Positions 39,053-46,624 of a DNA stretch of 64,000 bases are shown here, in pieces. Origin of the DNA: an uncultured Methylophilaceae bacterium (lineage in GTDB: Bacteria; Pseudomonadota; Gammaproteobacteria; Burkholderiales; Methylophilaceae); contig CAIULB010000030.1 of NCBI GenBank assembly GCA_903899965.1, forward strand, positions 215,489-279,488, read 5' to 3'. A model generated the notes under the pieces. It did not search any database. It had not been told where the DNA came from and saw only the letters and a list, made by a program, of their open reading frames with translations. Within the stretch, counting starts at the first letter, position 1, and each line of letters begins with the position of its first letter. The position numbers and the translations under genes are program-made.

Positions 39053-40224
39053 TTTAAGGCTTGCTTGAGCTTATCAAGCGCAACCAAAACGTTCTCTTGC
39101 GTGGTACCGATATTCATCCGCATAAAACCACTTCCGCCTTTGCCAAAGATGGCACCTGGCGATAAAGCAAGTTTGGCCTGCTCAAGAAACAACTGCTGAA
39201 GCGCTTCATCACTGATCCCTAGCTGACGACAATCCAACCACATCAAATACGTGCCTTGTGCAGGAATAAACTTAACTCTAGGCAAATGCTCTTTAGCGTA
39301 AGCCATCACAATCTCGCGCGTTTCATGCAGATAATCGAGCAGAGCATTTAACCATTCATGCCCATGACGATAAGCCGCCTCAAAAGCCACTAAACTAAAT
39401 GGATTGGTAACTGATACCCCGCTAGCCATTAAGTGCGATTGAATCGCTTTGCGATGCGCTTCATGAGGGATAATCAAAGCTGACAAACCCAGCCCCGGGA
39501 TATTAAAAGTCTTACTTGGCGCAACAGCGGTAATCACCGTATCTTGTTCAATATCTAATGCCCCAAGCACATGATGCTTAGCGTCGGGATAAACCAAATC
39601 CGCATGGATTTCATCCGATAAAATAATGAGCTGATGCTGTTTTGAAATCGCTAAAAGCTTTTGCAACTCAGATTTACTCCAAACTCGCCCAACAGGGTTA
39701 TGTGGTGAGCAAAGCAATAAAATCTTTGCCTGTTTTGCGCACGCTTCGAAGTGCGCAAAATCTATTTCATAGGTGGAGTTACCAAAGCTATCGAGGGTTA
39801 AGACAAGTAGATTTTCAAGCAAACGCCTGCCCGTATTATTTGCGACTGACAAAAATGGAAAATACACGGGTGGCTGAACGATGACACCATCATCTTTGTT
39901 GGTCAGCGCCGCGACCGCTAAGCTTAAAGATGGAACAACGCCTGGTGTCAGCACTATCCACTCACGCTTAACTTCCCATCCGTGCTTAACGCGCATCCAT
40001 TCAATCAAAGCCTCATAAATCGACTCTGGCGCCATGCTATAGCCATAAATCGGATGCTGAGCCCTTGCCTTTAAAGCCTGAGTAACAGCGTCGGGTGCGG
40101 CAAAGTCCATGTCAGCCACCCACATAGGCTGAACATCTGTTCTGCCAAATGCTTGCTTCAAGCCGTCATATTTCAGCGACTGCGTGCCATGACGGTTGAT
40201 AATTTGATCGAACTGCTTGGTCAC
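39049..40224 (-). CDS. ovoB: PatB/MalY-type C-S lyase, probable OvoB
   Basis: 391 residues, a PLP-dependent fold-type I lyase. The N-terminal KYDGLKQAFGRTDVQPMWVADMDF and the PLP lysine in VAPSKTFNIPGL mark the PatB/MalY cystathionine beta-lyase family. The start is a GTG that overlaps the ovoA stop as GTGA, so the two are coupled. In ovothiol synthesis the OvoA product, 5-histidylcysteine sulfoxide, is cleaved by the PLP lyase OvoB to give 4-mercaptohistidine. The adjacency makes this role far more likely than generic cystathionine lysis. Confidence 0.85.
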   Translation of the reverse strand: MTKQFDQIINRHGTQSLKYDGLKQAFGRTDVQPMWVADMDFAAPDAVTQALKARAQHPIYGYSMAPESIYEALIEWMRVKHGWEVKREWIVLTPGVVPSLSLAVAALTNKDDGVIVQPPVYFPFLSVANNTGRRLLENLLVLTLDSFGNSTYEIDFAHFEACAKQAKILLLCSPHNPVGRVWSKSELQKLLAISKQHQLIILSDEIHADLVYPDAKHHVLGALDIEQDTVITAVAPSKTFNIPGLGLSALIIPHEAHRKAIQSHLMASGVSVTNPFSLVAFEAAYRHGHEWLNALLDYLHETREIVMAYAKEHLPRVKFIPAQGTYLMWLDCRQLGISDEALQQLFLEQAKLALSPGAIFGKGGSGFMRMNIGTTQENVLVALDKLKQALN

Positions 40225-42326
40225 CGAATACGCTTCCAGAAAGTCACTTCAGACAAGGTATGCTGAAATTTATGTTGGGTTTCACGAATCACAAAAGGCA
40301 CCTTCAATGGCTGTTTGACAAGCTCAAAGTGCTGACCTAGCAATTCCTTTAGGCCATCTAGCGCGGTGACATTTTCACCGTCTCGTTTAAAACCGCCAAT
40401 CCACTCTTCACGTGGGGTATGTTCTTCAAGCCATGTATAAGGCGAGGTAATCATTAACACACCGCCAATATTCAGTCTTTCATGAATAGCATTCAAGAAA
40501 TGGCGCGGACTATATAAGCGGTCAATTAAATTCGCCGCTAAAATCAAATCATACCCCGTAAAGTTAGGCTTTAGATTACAAGCGTCGCCCTGCCAAAAAT
40601 CGACCTTATTAGCCACATCCTCCAAACCTAAGTCAGTTAAGGTGCGCTCTTGATAGCTCACCAAATCACCTTCAGTCGTCATGGTATAACGTAAAACACC
40701 CTGCTGAACGAGCTTGAGCGCTAAACCAATAAACCTTGCTGAAAAATCAATGCCTGTTACATGGTCAAAATGTTTCGCCAACTCAAACGTTGCACGACCA
40801 GTCGCACAGCCCAAGTCCAATGCTGTTCTCATTGACTTACCTTGCATCACTTCAATAGCTAGGTCACTCAAGGCTTTAGGAAAGTTAGGGACGCCGTAAT
40901 AGCTATCCCCATAATGAAACTCAGCATACTCCGAAAGCTGCTTATCATCTTCATAATGAGATGAGTGGTCTTCAATAGGTGTGTCAGTCACGATATAACG
41001 AAACCCCGCATGTTGAAAAAAGTGTCGACGAAACGCGTAGCGCGCGCTTTTCAAGGCTTCGTTGCCGGTCGCTATCCACGACCCACCTTTGATTAAATTA
41101 TGACGCCCATCATACGTTGGCGTCGTAAAGTCATCATAAATCGGATGCACTCTAAAACCATCAAATGGGAAAATCGGCGTTTCAGTCCATTGCCACACAT
41201 TACCCACCACATCAAACAGCTCACCGTGCGCAAACGTATTCACGGGGCAAGAAGAGGCGTAATGGTCAAAATGTAAATTGGCTTGGTCACTATTAAAAAC
41301 AGCCTCATCAGACAAACCAGATGCTTCATAAAGGCTATACCACTCCGCTTCTGTTGGCATCCTCACAGTAGCGCCCAATTGTTCGGTTTTCCAATGGCAA
41401 AAAGCCTTTGCCTCGTGGTAATTGACTTCAGCAGGCCAACTCCAAGGCATGGCAATTTCCTCTGCCATCACCCGCAATTTCCAATCACTTCCTTGCTTCA
41501 CCCAAAAAGTTGGATGCGACGAGTTAGCATACTTTTTCCATGAAAGCCCCTCTTCCGCCCAATAGTCATCATTTGCATAGCCTCCCGCCTCCACAAAAGC
41601 AAGAAATTCGGCATTAGACGTGAGGTATTTTGCGGCTTGAAACGCTGAGCAATACTTCTCGAAAGCCCCATATTCGTTATCCCAGCCATAGGTAGCATCT
41701 TGCTTGCCGATTTTTACATCGCGAGCTTTGATATTAACCAATGTATTAAGTGGGGCTGGCGATTGCTGCTGGGCACATACCGGCCAATTAGCCGATAGCT
41801 TCACATACTTTAATGCATGCTGACGAATCAGCACGGAGCTTGTTTCTAAGTGAATTCGCTCGTGCTCAATGCCCATTAAAATGATCCACCAAGGGCTTTC
41901 CCAGTCGATAGGCAAGTTAAGAGGCAATTCAGAAATCAATTGGTCCACCACTTGGCGAACTTTAGCGCGATAAGCTTTAACCTCTTCAACCTTAGGCCAA
42001 TCATAGTTCTGGTCGTTAACATCATCCCAGCCCATCTCATCAACACCCACCGCAAACATAGACTCAAACTGGGGATTAACGCGCTTAGTAATAAGCCCCG
42101 AGAGGATAAGTTTATTGATGAAGAATGTATTGGTATGGCCGTAATAAAAAATCAGCGGATGGCGCAAGCTAATTGGCTTAACAAAATAAGCCTCATCCGA
42201 TGCCAAGCACTCAAACAGACTTTCATAAAAATCTGCTGTTTGATGAAAGGAGGCTCTGATTTCCTTTCTGAGTGTTTCTGGTGATTTGTTACTGAGCTGA
42301 ATACTGCGATTTAAAATTGGGTCCAT
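40221..42326 (-). CDS. ovoA: 5-histidylcysteine sulfoxide synthase / mercaptohistidine methyltransferase (OvoA)
   Basis: 701 residues in the full OvoA layout. A DinB-like N-terminal domain (about 1-190) holds the iron ligands in YGHTN and EHERIHLETS. An FGE-sulfatase-type domain follows (about 210-450; WPAEVNYHEAKAFCHW, RMPTEAEW, GNVWQWTE, KGGSW). The C-terminal SAM methyltransferase (about 490-701) has DLGCATGRATFEL. OvoA joins histidine and cysteine oxidatively and its methyltransferase half makes the N-methyl group of ovothiol A. The domain order distinguishes it from EgtB, which lacks the methyltransferase. Confidence 0.93.
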   Translation of the reverse strand: MDPILNRSIQLSNKSPETLRKEIRASFHQTADFYESLFECLASDEAYFVKPISLRHPLIFYYGHTNTFFINKLILSGLITKRVNPQFESMFAVGVDEMGWDDVNDQNYDWPKVEEVKAYRAKVRQVVDQLISELPLNLPIDWESPWWIILMGIEHERIHLETSSVLIRQHALKYVKLSANWPVCAQQQSPAPLNTLVNIKARDVKIGKQDATYGWDNEYGAFEKYCSAFQAAKYLTSNAEFLAFVEAGGYANDDYWAEEGLSWKKYANSSHPTFWVKQGSDWKLRVMAEEIAMPWSWPAEVNYHEAKAFCHWKTEQLGATVRMPTEAEWYSLYEASGLSDEAVFNSDQANLHFDHYASSCPVNTFAHGELFDVVGNVWQWTETPIFPFDGFRVHPIYDDFTTPTYDGRHNLIKGGSWIATGNEALKSARYAFRRHFFQHAGFRYIVTDTPIEDHSSHYEDDKQLSEYAEFHYGDSYYGVPNFPKALSDLAIEVMQGKSMRTALDLGCATGRATFELAKHFDHVTGIDFSARFIGLALKLVQQGVLRYTMTTEGDLVSYQERTLTDLGLEDVANKVDFWQGDACNLKPNFTGYDLILAANLIDRLYSPRHFLNAIHERLNIGGVLMITSPYTWLEEHTPREEWIGGFKRDGENVTALDGLKELLGQHFELVKQPLKVPFVIRETQHKFQHTLSEVTFWKRIR

Positions 42327-42410
42327 ACATCCATCAATGAAAATTTGTTAAAAATAGCGCTATATCTAAAGCGCCAAAGGCGTTGTTATTGCCCCTACAT
42401 TGACAATCAC

Positions 42411-44225
42411 TTAACTAGAAACGTTCTGAGATTGTTGTACGCGCCACATTTCAGCATAGCGCTGCCCCAACGCAATTAGTGATTCATGCGTCCCTCGCTC
42501 AATAATTGCACCCTCTTCCATCACTAAAATTTGGTGTGCATGGGTAATGGTTGAAAGCCGATGCGCGATAATTAAGGTGGAACGGTTGCGTGCCAAATCA
42601 TTGAGTTCGTTTTGGATGGAGCGTTCTGTTTCAGAATCTAGCGCAGAGGTCGCCTCATCAAATATGAGTAAAGCTGGATGCTTAAGCAGCGTTCTTGCAA
42701 TGGCCACCCGCTGTTTTTCGCCGCCTGAGAGCTTGAGGCCACGCTCACCCACCGCGCTTTGATAGCCGTCAGCCAAGCTCGCAATAAATTCATGAATCTG
42801 GGCAGACTTCGCAGCCGCTTCAATTTCTGATTGCGTCGCACCAGGCTTTCCGTAAGCAATGTTATAGCCTATGGTGTCGTTAAACAGCACGGTGTCTTGC
42901 GGCACGATGCCCACTACTTGGCGCAGGCTAGCTTGCTGAACGTCTTGAATGTTCTGCCCATCAAATAAAATAGCGCCCTGTTGCACATCGTAAAACCTAA
43001 ATAAAAGGCGAGACAAAGTACTCTTGCCCGCGCCACTATGCCCTACCACCGCAGTTGTTTGACCTGGCAAAATCTCAAAAGAAACATTATTTAGAATTTG
43101 GCGGTTAGCTTCATATTGAAAAGAAACCTCTTTAAAAATCACATGCGGGCCAAGTGCTGGTGATTCAACCAATAATGGCAAGGCATTCGACTTATCTGCC
43201 ACCTCTTGATGCGCCTCAAGCAAAGCAAACATCCGGTCAATATCGGCCAGCGATTGCTTCATCTCTCGGTAAAGCACCCCTAAAAAATTAAGCGGAATAT
43301 AAAGCTGTATCATCAGCACGTTGACTAGCACCAAATCACCAATCGTCATGGTGCCTTTTGCCACCCCTGAGCTTGCTACGCCAAGAATACAAATCAACCC
43401 AATACCAATAATGGTTTGCTGGCCAAAGTTTAAAAGCGCTAAGGATTTTTGTGATTTAACTGCCGCTTGGGCATATTTTTTTAGATTATCATCATAGCGA
43501 ATGGCTTCGTATTGCTCGTTGCCAAAGTACTTCACCGTCTCAAAGTTAATCAAAGAGTCAACAGCCCTTTGATTCGCCTTGGAGTCCAAGTCATTCATTT
43601 GGCGTCTGAAGTTGGTGCGCCACTCCGTCACCACAATGGTAAACACGATATAGCAAGTAAGCGCGATGAGCGTAATCACCACAAACCAGATGTTATACAC
43701 AAAGAAGAAATACCCCAGCACCATCAAAAGCTCAATCAGCGTTGGGATAATGCTGTAAAGCGAATAGGAAATAAGCGATTGAATACCGCGTGTACCCCGC
43801 TCAATATCGCGTGTCATCCCGCCAGTTTGTCGCGACAAATGAAAGCGAAGCGATAACGCATGCACATAGTTAAACACCTGCAAACCTACTTTTCTGACCG
43901 CGCTTTCCGTCACCTTAGCAAAAATCAGCTCCCTTAACTCCCCAAACAAAGAGGCCGACAAGCGCAATAAGCCATAAGCTAAAATCAAGGTGACTGGCAC
44001 CACAACTAACGCTTGAGGCCCAGTGATGCTAAGCGTATCGACAATTTTCTTGAGCACAATCGGCACACCGAGATTGGCGACCTTAGCCGCCACCAAACAC
44101 AAGAGTGTGATAATCACCCTAAACTTAAATTGCCAAATATAGGGCATCAGGTTTTTAATCACCTGCCAATCACTACGTTGACGGATTTTATTAAGAGTAT
44201 TTGTGTCGGAGTGTGTATGTCGCAT
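42411..44225 (-). CDS. Atm1/HMT1-type ABC exporter
   Basis: 604 residues. Six membrane helices (about 30-320) fuse to an ABC ATPase with Walker A VGHSGAGKSTLSR, the signature LSGGEKQRVAIART and Walker B LLIFDEATSALD. The membrane domain resembles the ABCB6/ABCB7/HMT1 group, which export glutathione-metal or glutathione-persulfide species. Substrate is not proven by sequence. It lies 84 bases upstream of ovoA on the same strand and may share its transcript; a link to low-molecular-weight thiols is attractive but inferred. Confidence 0.87.
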   Translation of the reverse strand: MRHTHSDTNTLNKIRQRSDWQVIKNLMPYIWQFKFRVIITLLCLVAAKVANLGVPIVLKKIVDTLSITGPQALVVVPVTLILAYGLLRLSASLFGELRELIFAKVTESAVRKVGLQVFNYVHALSLRFHLSRQTGGMTRDIERGTRGIQSLISYSLYSIIPTLIELLMVLGYFFFVYNIWFVVITLIALTCYIVFTIVVTEWRTNFRRQMNDLDSKANQRAVDSLINFETVKYFGNEQYEAIRYDDNLKKYAQAAVKSQKSLALLNFGQQTIIGIGLICILGVASSGVAKGTMTIGDLVLVNVLMIQLYIPLNFLGVLYREMKQSLADIDRMFALLEAHQEVADKSNALPLLVESPALGPHVIFKEVSFQYEANRQILNNVSFEILPGQTTAVVGHSGAGKSTLSRLLFRFYDVQQGAILFDGQNIQDVQQASLRQVVGIVPQDTVLFNDTIGYNIAYGKPGATQSEIEAAAKSAQIHEFIASLADGYQSAVGERGLKLSGGEKQRVAIARTLLKHPALLIFDEATSALDSETERSIQNELNDLARNRSTLIIAHRLSTITHAHQILVMEEGAIIERGTHESLIALGQRYAEMWRVQQSQNVSS

Positions 44226-44256
44226 AGCCTGGGTATTGAATTAAGACCTTATTGAG

Positions 44257-44278
44257 CACATGGCATTAAGCCCATGTG
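44257..44278. promoter_or_regulatory. Inverted repeat upstream of the ABC exporter
   Basis: CACATGG (44257-44263) and CCATGTG (44272-44278) form a perfect seven-base dyad with an eight-base spacer, 32 bases upstream of the exporter's start codon. It could be a repressor site or a leader hairpin. No matching regulator gene is adjacent. Confidence 0.45.
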
Positions 44279-44380
44279 GCGTGCATCAGTGGAATTTCAA
44301 ACCCCACAATGATAGTGTATTTAATAGAAAAAATATTTTAATCAAATAAAAAATAAGTCGAGGTTTTTTATGCTTTCTTA

Positions 44381-44409
44381 TTGACCAAAGGGCTACAAGT
44401 CTTTATTAT
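44381..44409 (+). promoter_or_regulatory. Sigma70-type promoter of tRNA-Asn
   Basis: TTGACC (44381-44386) and TATTAT (44404-44409) are separated by exactly 17 bases. The predicted start is about 10 bases before the mature tRNA. Confidence 0.85.
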
Positions 44410-44424
44410 CACGCCTTCACCGAT

Positions 44425-44500
44425 TCCTCAATAGCTCAGTTGGTAGAGCGCCGGACTGTTAATCCGTAGGTCCCTGGTTCGAGCCCAGGTTGAGGAGCCA
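44425..44500 (+). tRNA. tRNA-Asn (GTT)
   Basis: A 76-base tRNA with CCA encoded. The acceptor arms TCCTCAA and TTGAGGA pair fully. The D-arm region contains AGCTCAGTTGGTAGAGC, the anticodon loop reads ACTGTTAAT with anticodon GTT, and the T-arm shows GGTTCGAGCC. It is a single-gene transcript with its own promoter and terminator. Confidence 0.97.
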
Positions 44501-44510
44501 AATACAAAAA

Positions 44511-44537
44511 AGCCGCTAAATTTAGCGGCTTTTTTCT
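44511..44537 (+). terminator. Rho-independent terminator after tRNA-Asn
   Basis: AGCCGCTAAA (44511-44520) followed directly by its complement TTTAGCGGCT and then a T-run. The hairpin closes with the central A/T bases as loop. Confidence 0.92.
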
Positions 44538-44582
44538 TTTTAAGCCCACCCTGCTTTATCCGTCACCGTATAATCTAAAACC

Positions 44583-44816
44583 ATGACCACCCCAAACAAC
44601 CAAGCCAACAACCCACTCCATGGCATCACGCTCGAAGCGATTGTCACCGCACTATTCGAGTATTACGGCTGGAATGGTCTCGCTGAACGCATCCCCGTCA
44701 ATTGCTTCATCAACGACCCCAGCATTAAATCCAGCCTCAAGTTTCTCCGCAAAACACCATGGGCAAGAGACAAAGTAGAAGCTTTATATTTAGCCACGTT
44801 GCGGAGAAAGTCATAA
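44583..44816 (+). CDS. VF530-family small protein (DUF2132)
   Basis: 77 residues. The body ([23 protein letters not shown], then [30 protein letters not shown]) matches the small VF530/DUF2132 family, named after a Vibrio fischeri protein with a proposed DNA-binding fold. Cellular role is unknown. It is a short single-domain cytoplasmic protein located just after the tRNA terminator, with no evident operon partner. Confidence 0.85.
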   Translation: MTTPNNQANNPLHGITLEAIVTALFEYYGWNGLAERIPVNCFINDPSIKSSLKFLRKTPWARDKVEALYLATLRRKS

Positions 44817-44873
44817 ATCGCCCAACACTTATTGCTATGATGGTCTACGCATCATCAACCCAAGAAAGTCTTT

Positions 44874-45494
44874 ATGAACGACCGTATTCGCCACTTGCTT
44901 GCACAGCTAGAAGCCGCTGAAAAGGAGCTAGAAAAGGCGCTGCAAGAGCGCCAAGTGCATCTTAACTTTAGCATCAAGGGTAAGCGCGTTGAGTTTGAAA
45001 AATCAGTTAAAGCGGCGCATAAGCAGGTAAAAGTCGGACTGATTAAATGGCTAGGCAATCGCCCGATTAACTTGCTCACCGCGCCGATTATCTATGGCAT
45101 GGTGTTCCCCATGTTGTTGCTGGACGCTTGCATTAGTCTTTACCAAGCGATTTGCTTTCCTATCTACAAAATCTCTAACGTCAAACGTAGCGATTACATC
45201 ATTTTTGACCGTCATCATTTAAGTTATCTCAATATCGTGGAAAAGAGTCATTGTATGTATTGCACCTATGGCAACGGCTTGCTGGCTTATGCGACTGAAA
45301 TTATCGCGCGGACCGAGCAATACTTTTGCCCAATTAAACATGCCAGAAAAATGATGGGACGACATGCGCGCTATGCTAGCTTTGTGGAGTATGGCGATGC
45401 GAAAGATTACCAAGCCAAGCTTGAGCAATTTAGAATTGACTTAGCAGAAGAGCTAAAAGCAAAAGATAAAGAAGTGTGCAATGGCAGAGGCTGA
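44874..45494 (+). CDS. Conserved-looking hypothetical membrane protein
   Basis: I cannot name this 206-residue protein. The first 65 residues are a charged helix likely to form a coiled coil (LLAQLEAAEKELEKALQER). One or two hydrophobic helices follow (about 66-100: APIIYGMVFPMLLLDACISLYQAICF). A soluble part after them carries HCMYCTYGNG, with a CxxC pair, and AEQYFCP-like cysteines, which could bind metal. A basic C-terminal helix ends the protein. The end overlaps the start of the ASCH gene by 14 bases, so they may be co-translated. Confidence 0.7.
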   Translation: MNDRIRHLLAQLEAAEKELEKALQERQVHLNFSIKGKRVEFEKSVKAAHKQVKVGLIKWLGNRPINLLTAPIIYGMVFPMLLLDACISLYQAICFPIYKISNVKRSDYIIFDRHHLSYLNIVEKSHCMYCTYGNGLLAYATEIIARTEQYFCPIKHARKMMGRHARYASFVEYGDAKDYQAKLEQFRIDLAEELKAKDKEVCNGRG

Positions 45495-45958
45495 AAATGC
45501 CAACATTCCTAGGGGCATCATTAAAGCGCTTTCGCTTAAACAGCCTTATGCTTGGCTCATTGCGAATGGTTATTTATTGGTGGATGACCGCACTTGGGGC
45601 ACAGGCTACCGCGGCGCAATGCTCATCCATGCCAGCAAAGGCATTTACGAAGAGTATTACGACTATTTGGTGGCAAATACGGACATTCCCCCTCCCCAGC
45701 AAAGATAAATTGGGCTATGGCGGTGTAGTGGGGATTGCGAAGCTAGTCCTGTGCGCTAGGCCAGATGAAATACCGCCAACTCTCACGAGAGAACAACGGG
45801 CGCATTTTAGTGGGGTACCACGCGATGGCTTTGGTTTTTTGTTTGAGCATGCCAAGCCATTAACGCTCATGCCCTGCCCTGGCAAGCTTGGTATTTTTGA
45901 GATTGATATGAATGCGCTACTTGATGCGCCACCGCCAGCACAGGCAGCGCTGTTTTAA
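45481..45958 (+). pseudogene. ASCH-domain protein gene with a frameshift
   Basis: The first 70 codons (ALSLKQPYAWLIANGY, then RTWGTGYRGAMLIHASKG) are the start of an ASCH domain, a beta-barrel related to PUA that is thought to bind RNA. The frame then runs to a stop near 45708. The rest of the domain (DKLGYGGVVGIAKLVLC to IFEIDMNALLDAPPP) continues in the next frame to 45958. Removing one C from the five-C run at 45688-45692 restores a single open frame of about 158 codons reading DIPLPSKDKLGYGG. It is either a real decayed or phase-variable gene or a sequencing error in a homopolymer. Confidence 0.8.
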
Positions 45959-45962
45959 GTTG

Positions 45963-46304
45963 CTATTCAAAAACTGCTTGCAAACGAGCCAAAGCATCTT
46001 CCACAACATAAACTGGGGCAACTTCAATCTTTTTGGCGCCTCGGGCTACCAAATCAACTGCACGCAACATATTGACTAACACCACGCCTTGAGTCTCCAT
46101 ACCAGTACCAGTTAATGAAACTGCAAATCCTGCAAACCTAGCAAAATCCATCCCTTGGGTAATCGGCGCAATAAAGGCCGTGCCTAAAGCATTTACTTCA
46201 GCGCTTGAAAGCACTAATGCAGGCCTGAAGTCGCCTTGGGTTTCTCGCCCAGCAGTTGGATTGAGGCACACCCTAACAACATCTCCTCGCTCGAATTTTC
46301 CCAT
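45963..46304 (-). CDS. MazF/PemK-family toxin
   Basis: 113 residues. The family shape is clear: FERGDVVRVCLNPTAGRETQG, RPALVLSSAEVN, a central strand-rich part and GVVLVNMLRAVDLVARGAKKIE. MazF toxins are mRNA interferases. At the site where many relatives have Gln (D/N-Q-x-R), this protein has Met (NMLR); whether activity is kept is unknown. The ATG overlaps the antitoxin stop by one base (TAATG). An upstream in-frame start at 46343 lies inside the antitoxin and is not needed. Confidence 0.88.
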   Translation of the reverse strand: MGKFERGDVVRVCLNPTAGRETQGDFRPALVLSSAEVNALGTAFIAPITQGMDFARFAGFAVSLTGTGMETQGVVLVNMLRAVDLVARGAKKIEVAPVYVVEDALARLQAVFE

Positions 46305-46570
46305 TAGAGAAGCTCTGATCCAACAGGAGCCATGATATCCCATGCCGCCATTTCTGAATTAATAGGGGAATTTTTGTCGCACTGTGAAAGCAAATCGGCA
46401 AGCTTGTAATGCTTTCTAGACACTGCTTTGATTGGGGTAGCAGTAAACACGCCATCTTGAACATTCAAGACAAGTTGACTCCCCACACCCGCATCTAATG
46501 ATTTCAAGATATCTGGCGGAATGGTCATGATGGCTGCGCCACCTTGTTTTCTGATGCTAACGGTTTTCAT
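46304..46570 (-). CDS. MazE/PemI-like antitoxin (AbrB-type swapped hairpin)
   Basis: 88 residues. The N-terminal half (KTVSIRKQGGAAIMTIPPDIL, then GSQLVLNVQDGVF) is a SpoVT/AbrB DNA-binding domain as in MazE and ChpS. The C-terminal half would wrap the toxin. It precedes the toxin with a one-base overlap, the standard antitoxin-first order with autorepression expected at its promoter in 46571-46624. The pair is most like the chpS-chpB or mazEF modules. Confidence 0.87.
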   Translation of the reverse strand: MKTVSIRKQGGAAIMTIPPDILKSLDAGVGSQLVLNVQDGVFTATPIKAVSRKHYKLADLLSQCDKNSPINSEMAAWDIMAPVGSELL

Positions 46571-46624
46571 TTGATATCACCCACGGTTTAATGTAGCACA
46601 ATAGTAACACATTATTTAAAAGCA

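Noticed and set aside
45476..45958. A separate 160-codon gene overlapping the ASCH start
   Set aside because: Its first 70 codons are the out-of-frame reading of the ASCH N-terminus; only the latter half is real coding sequence.
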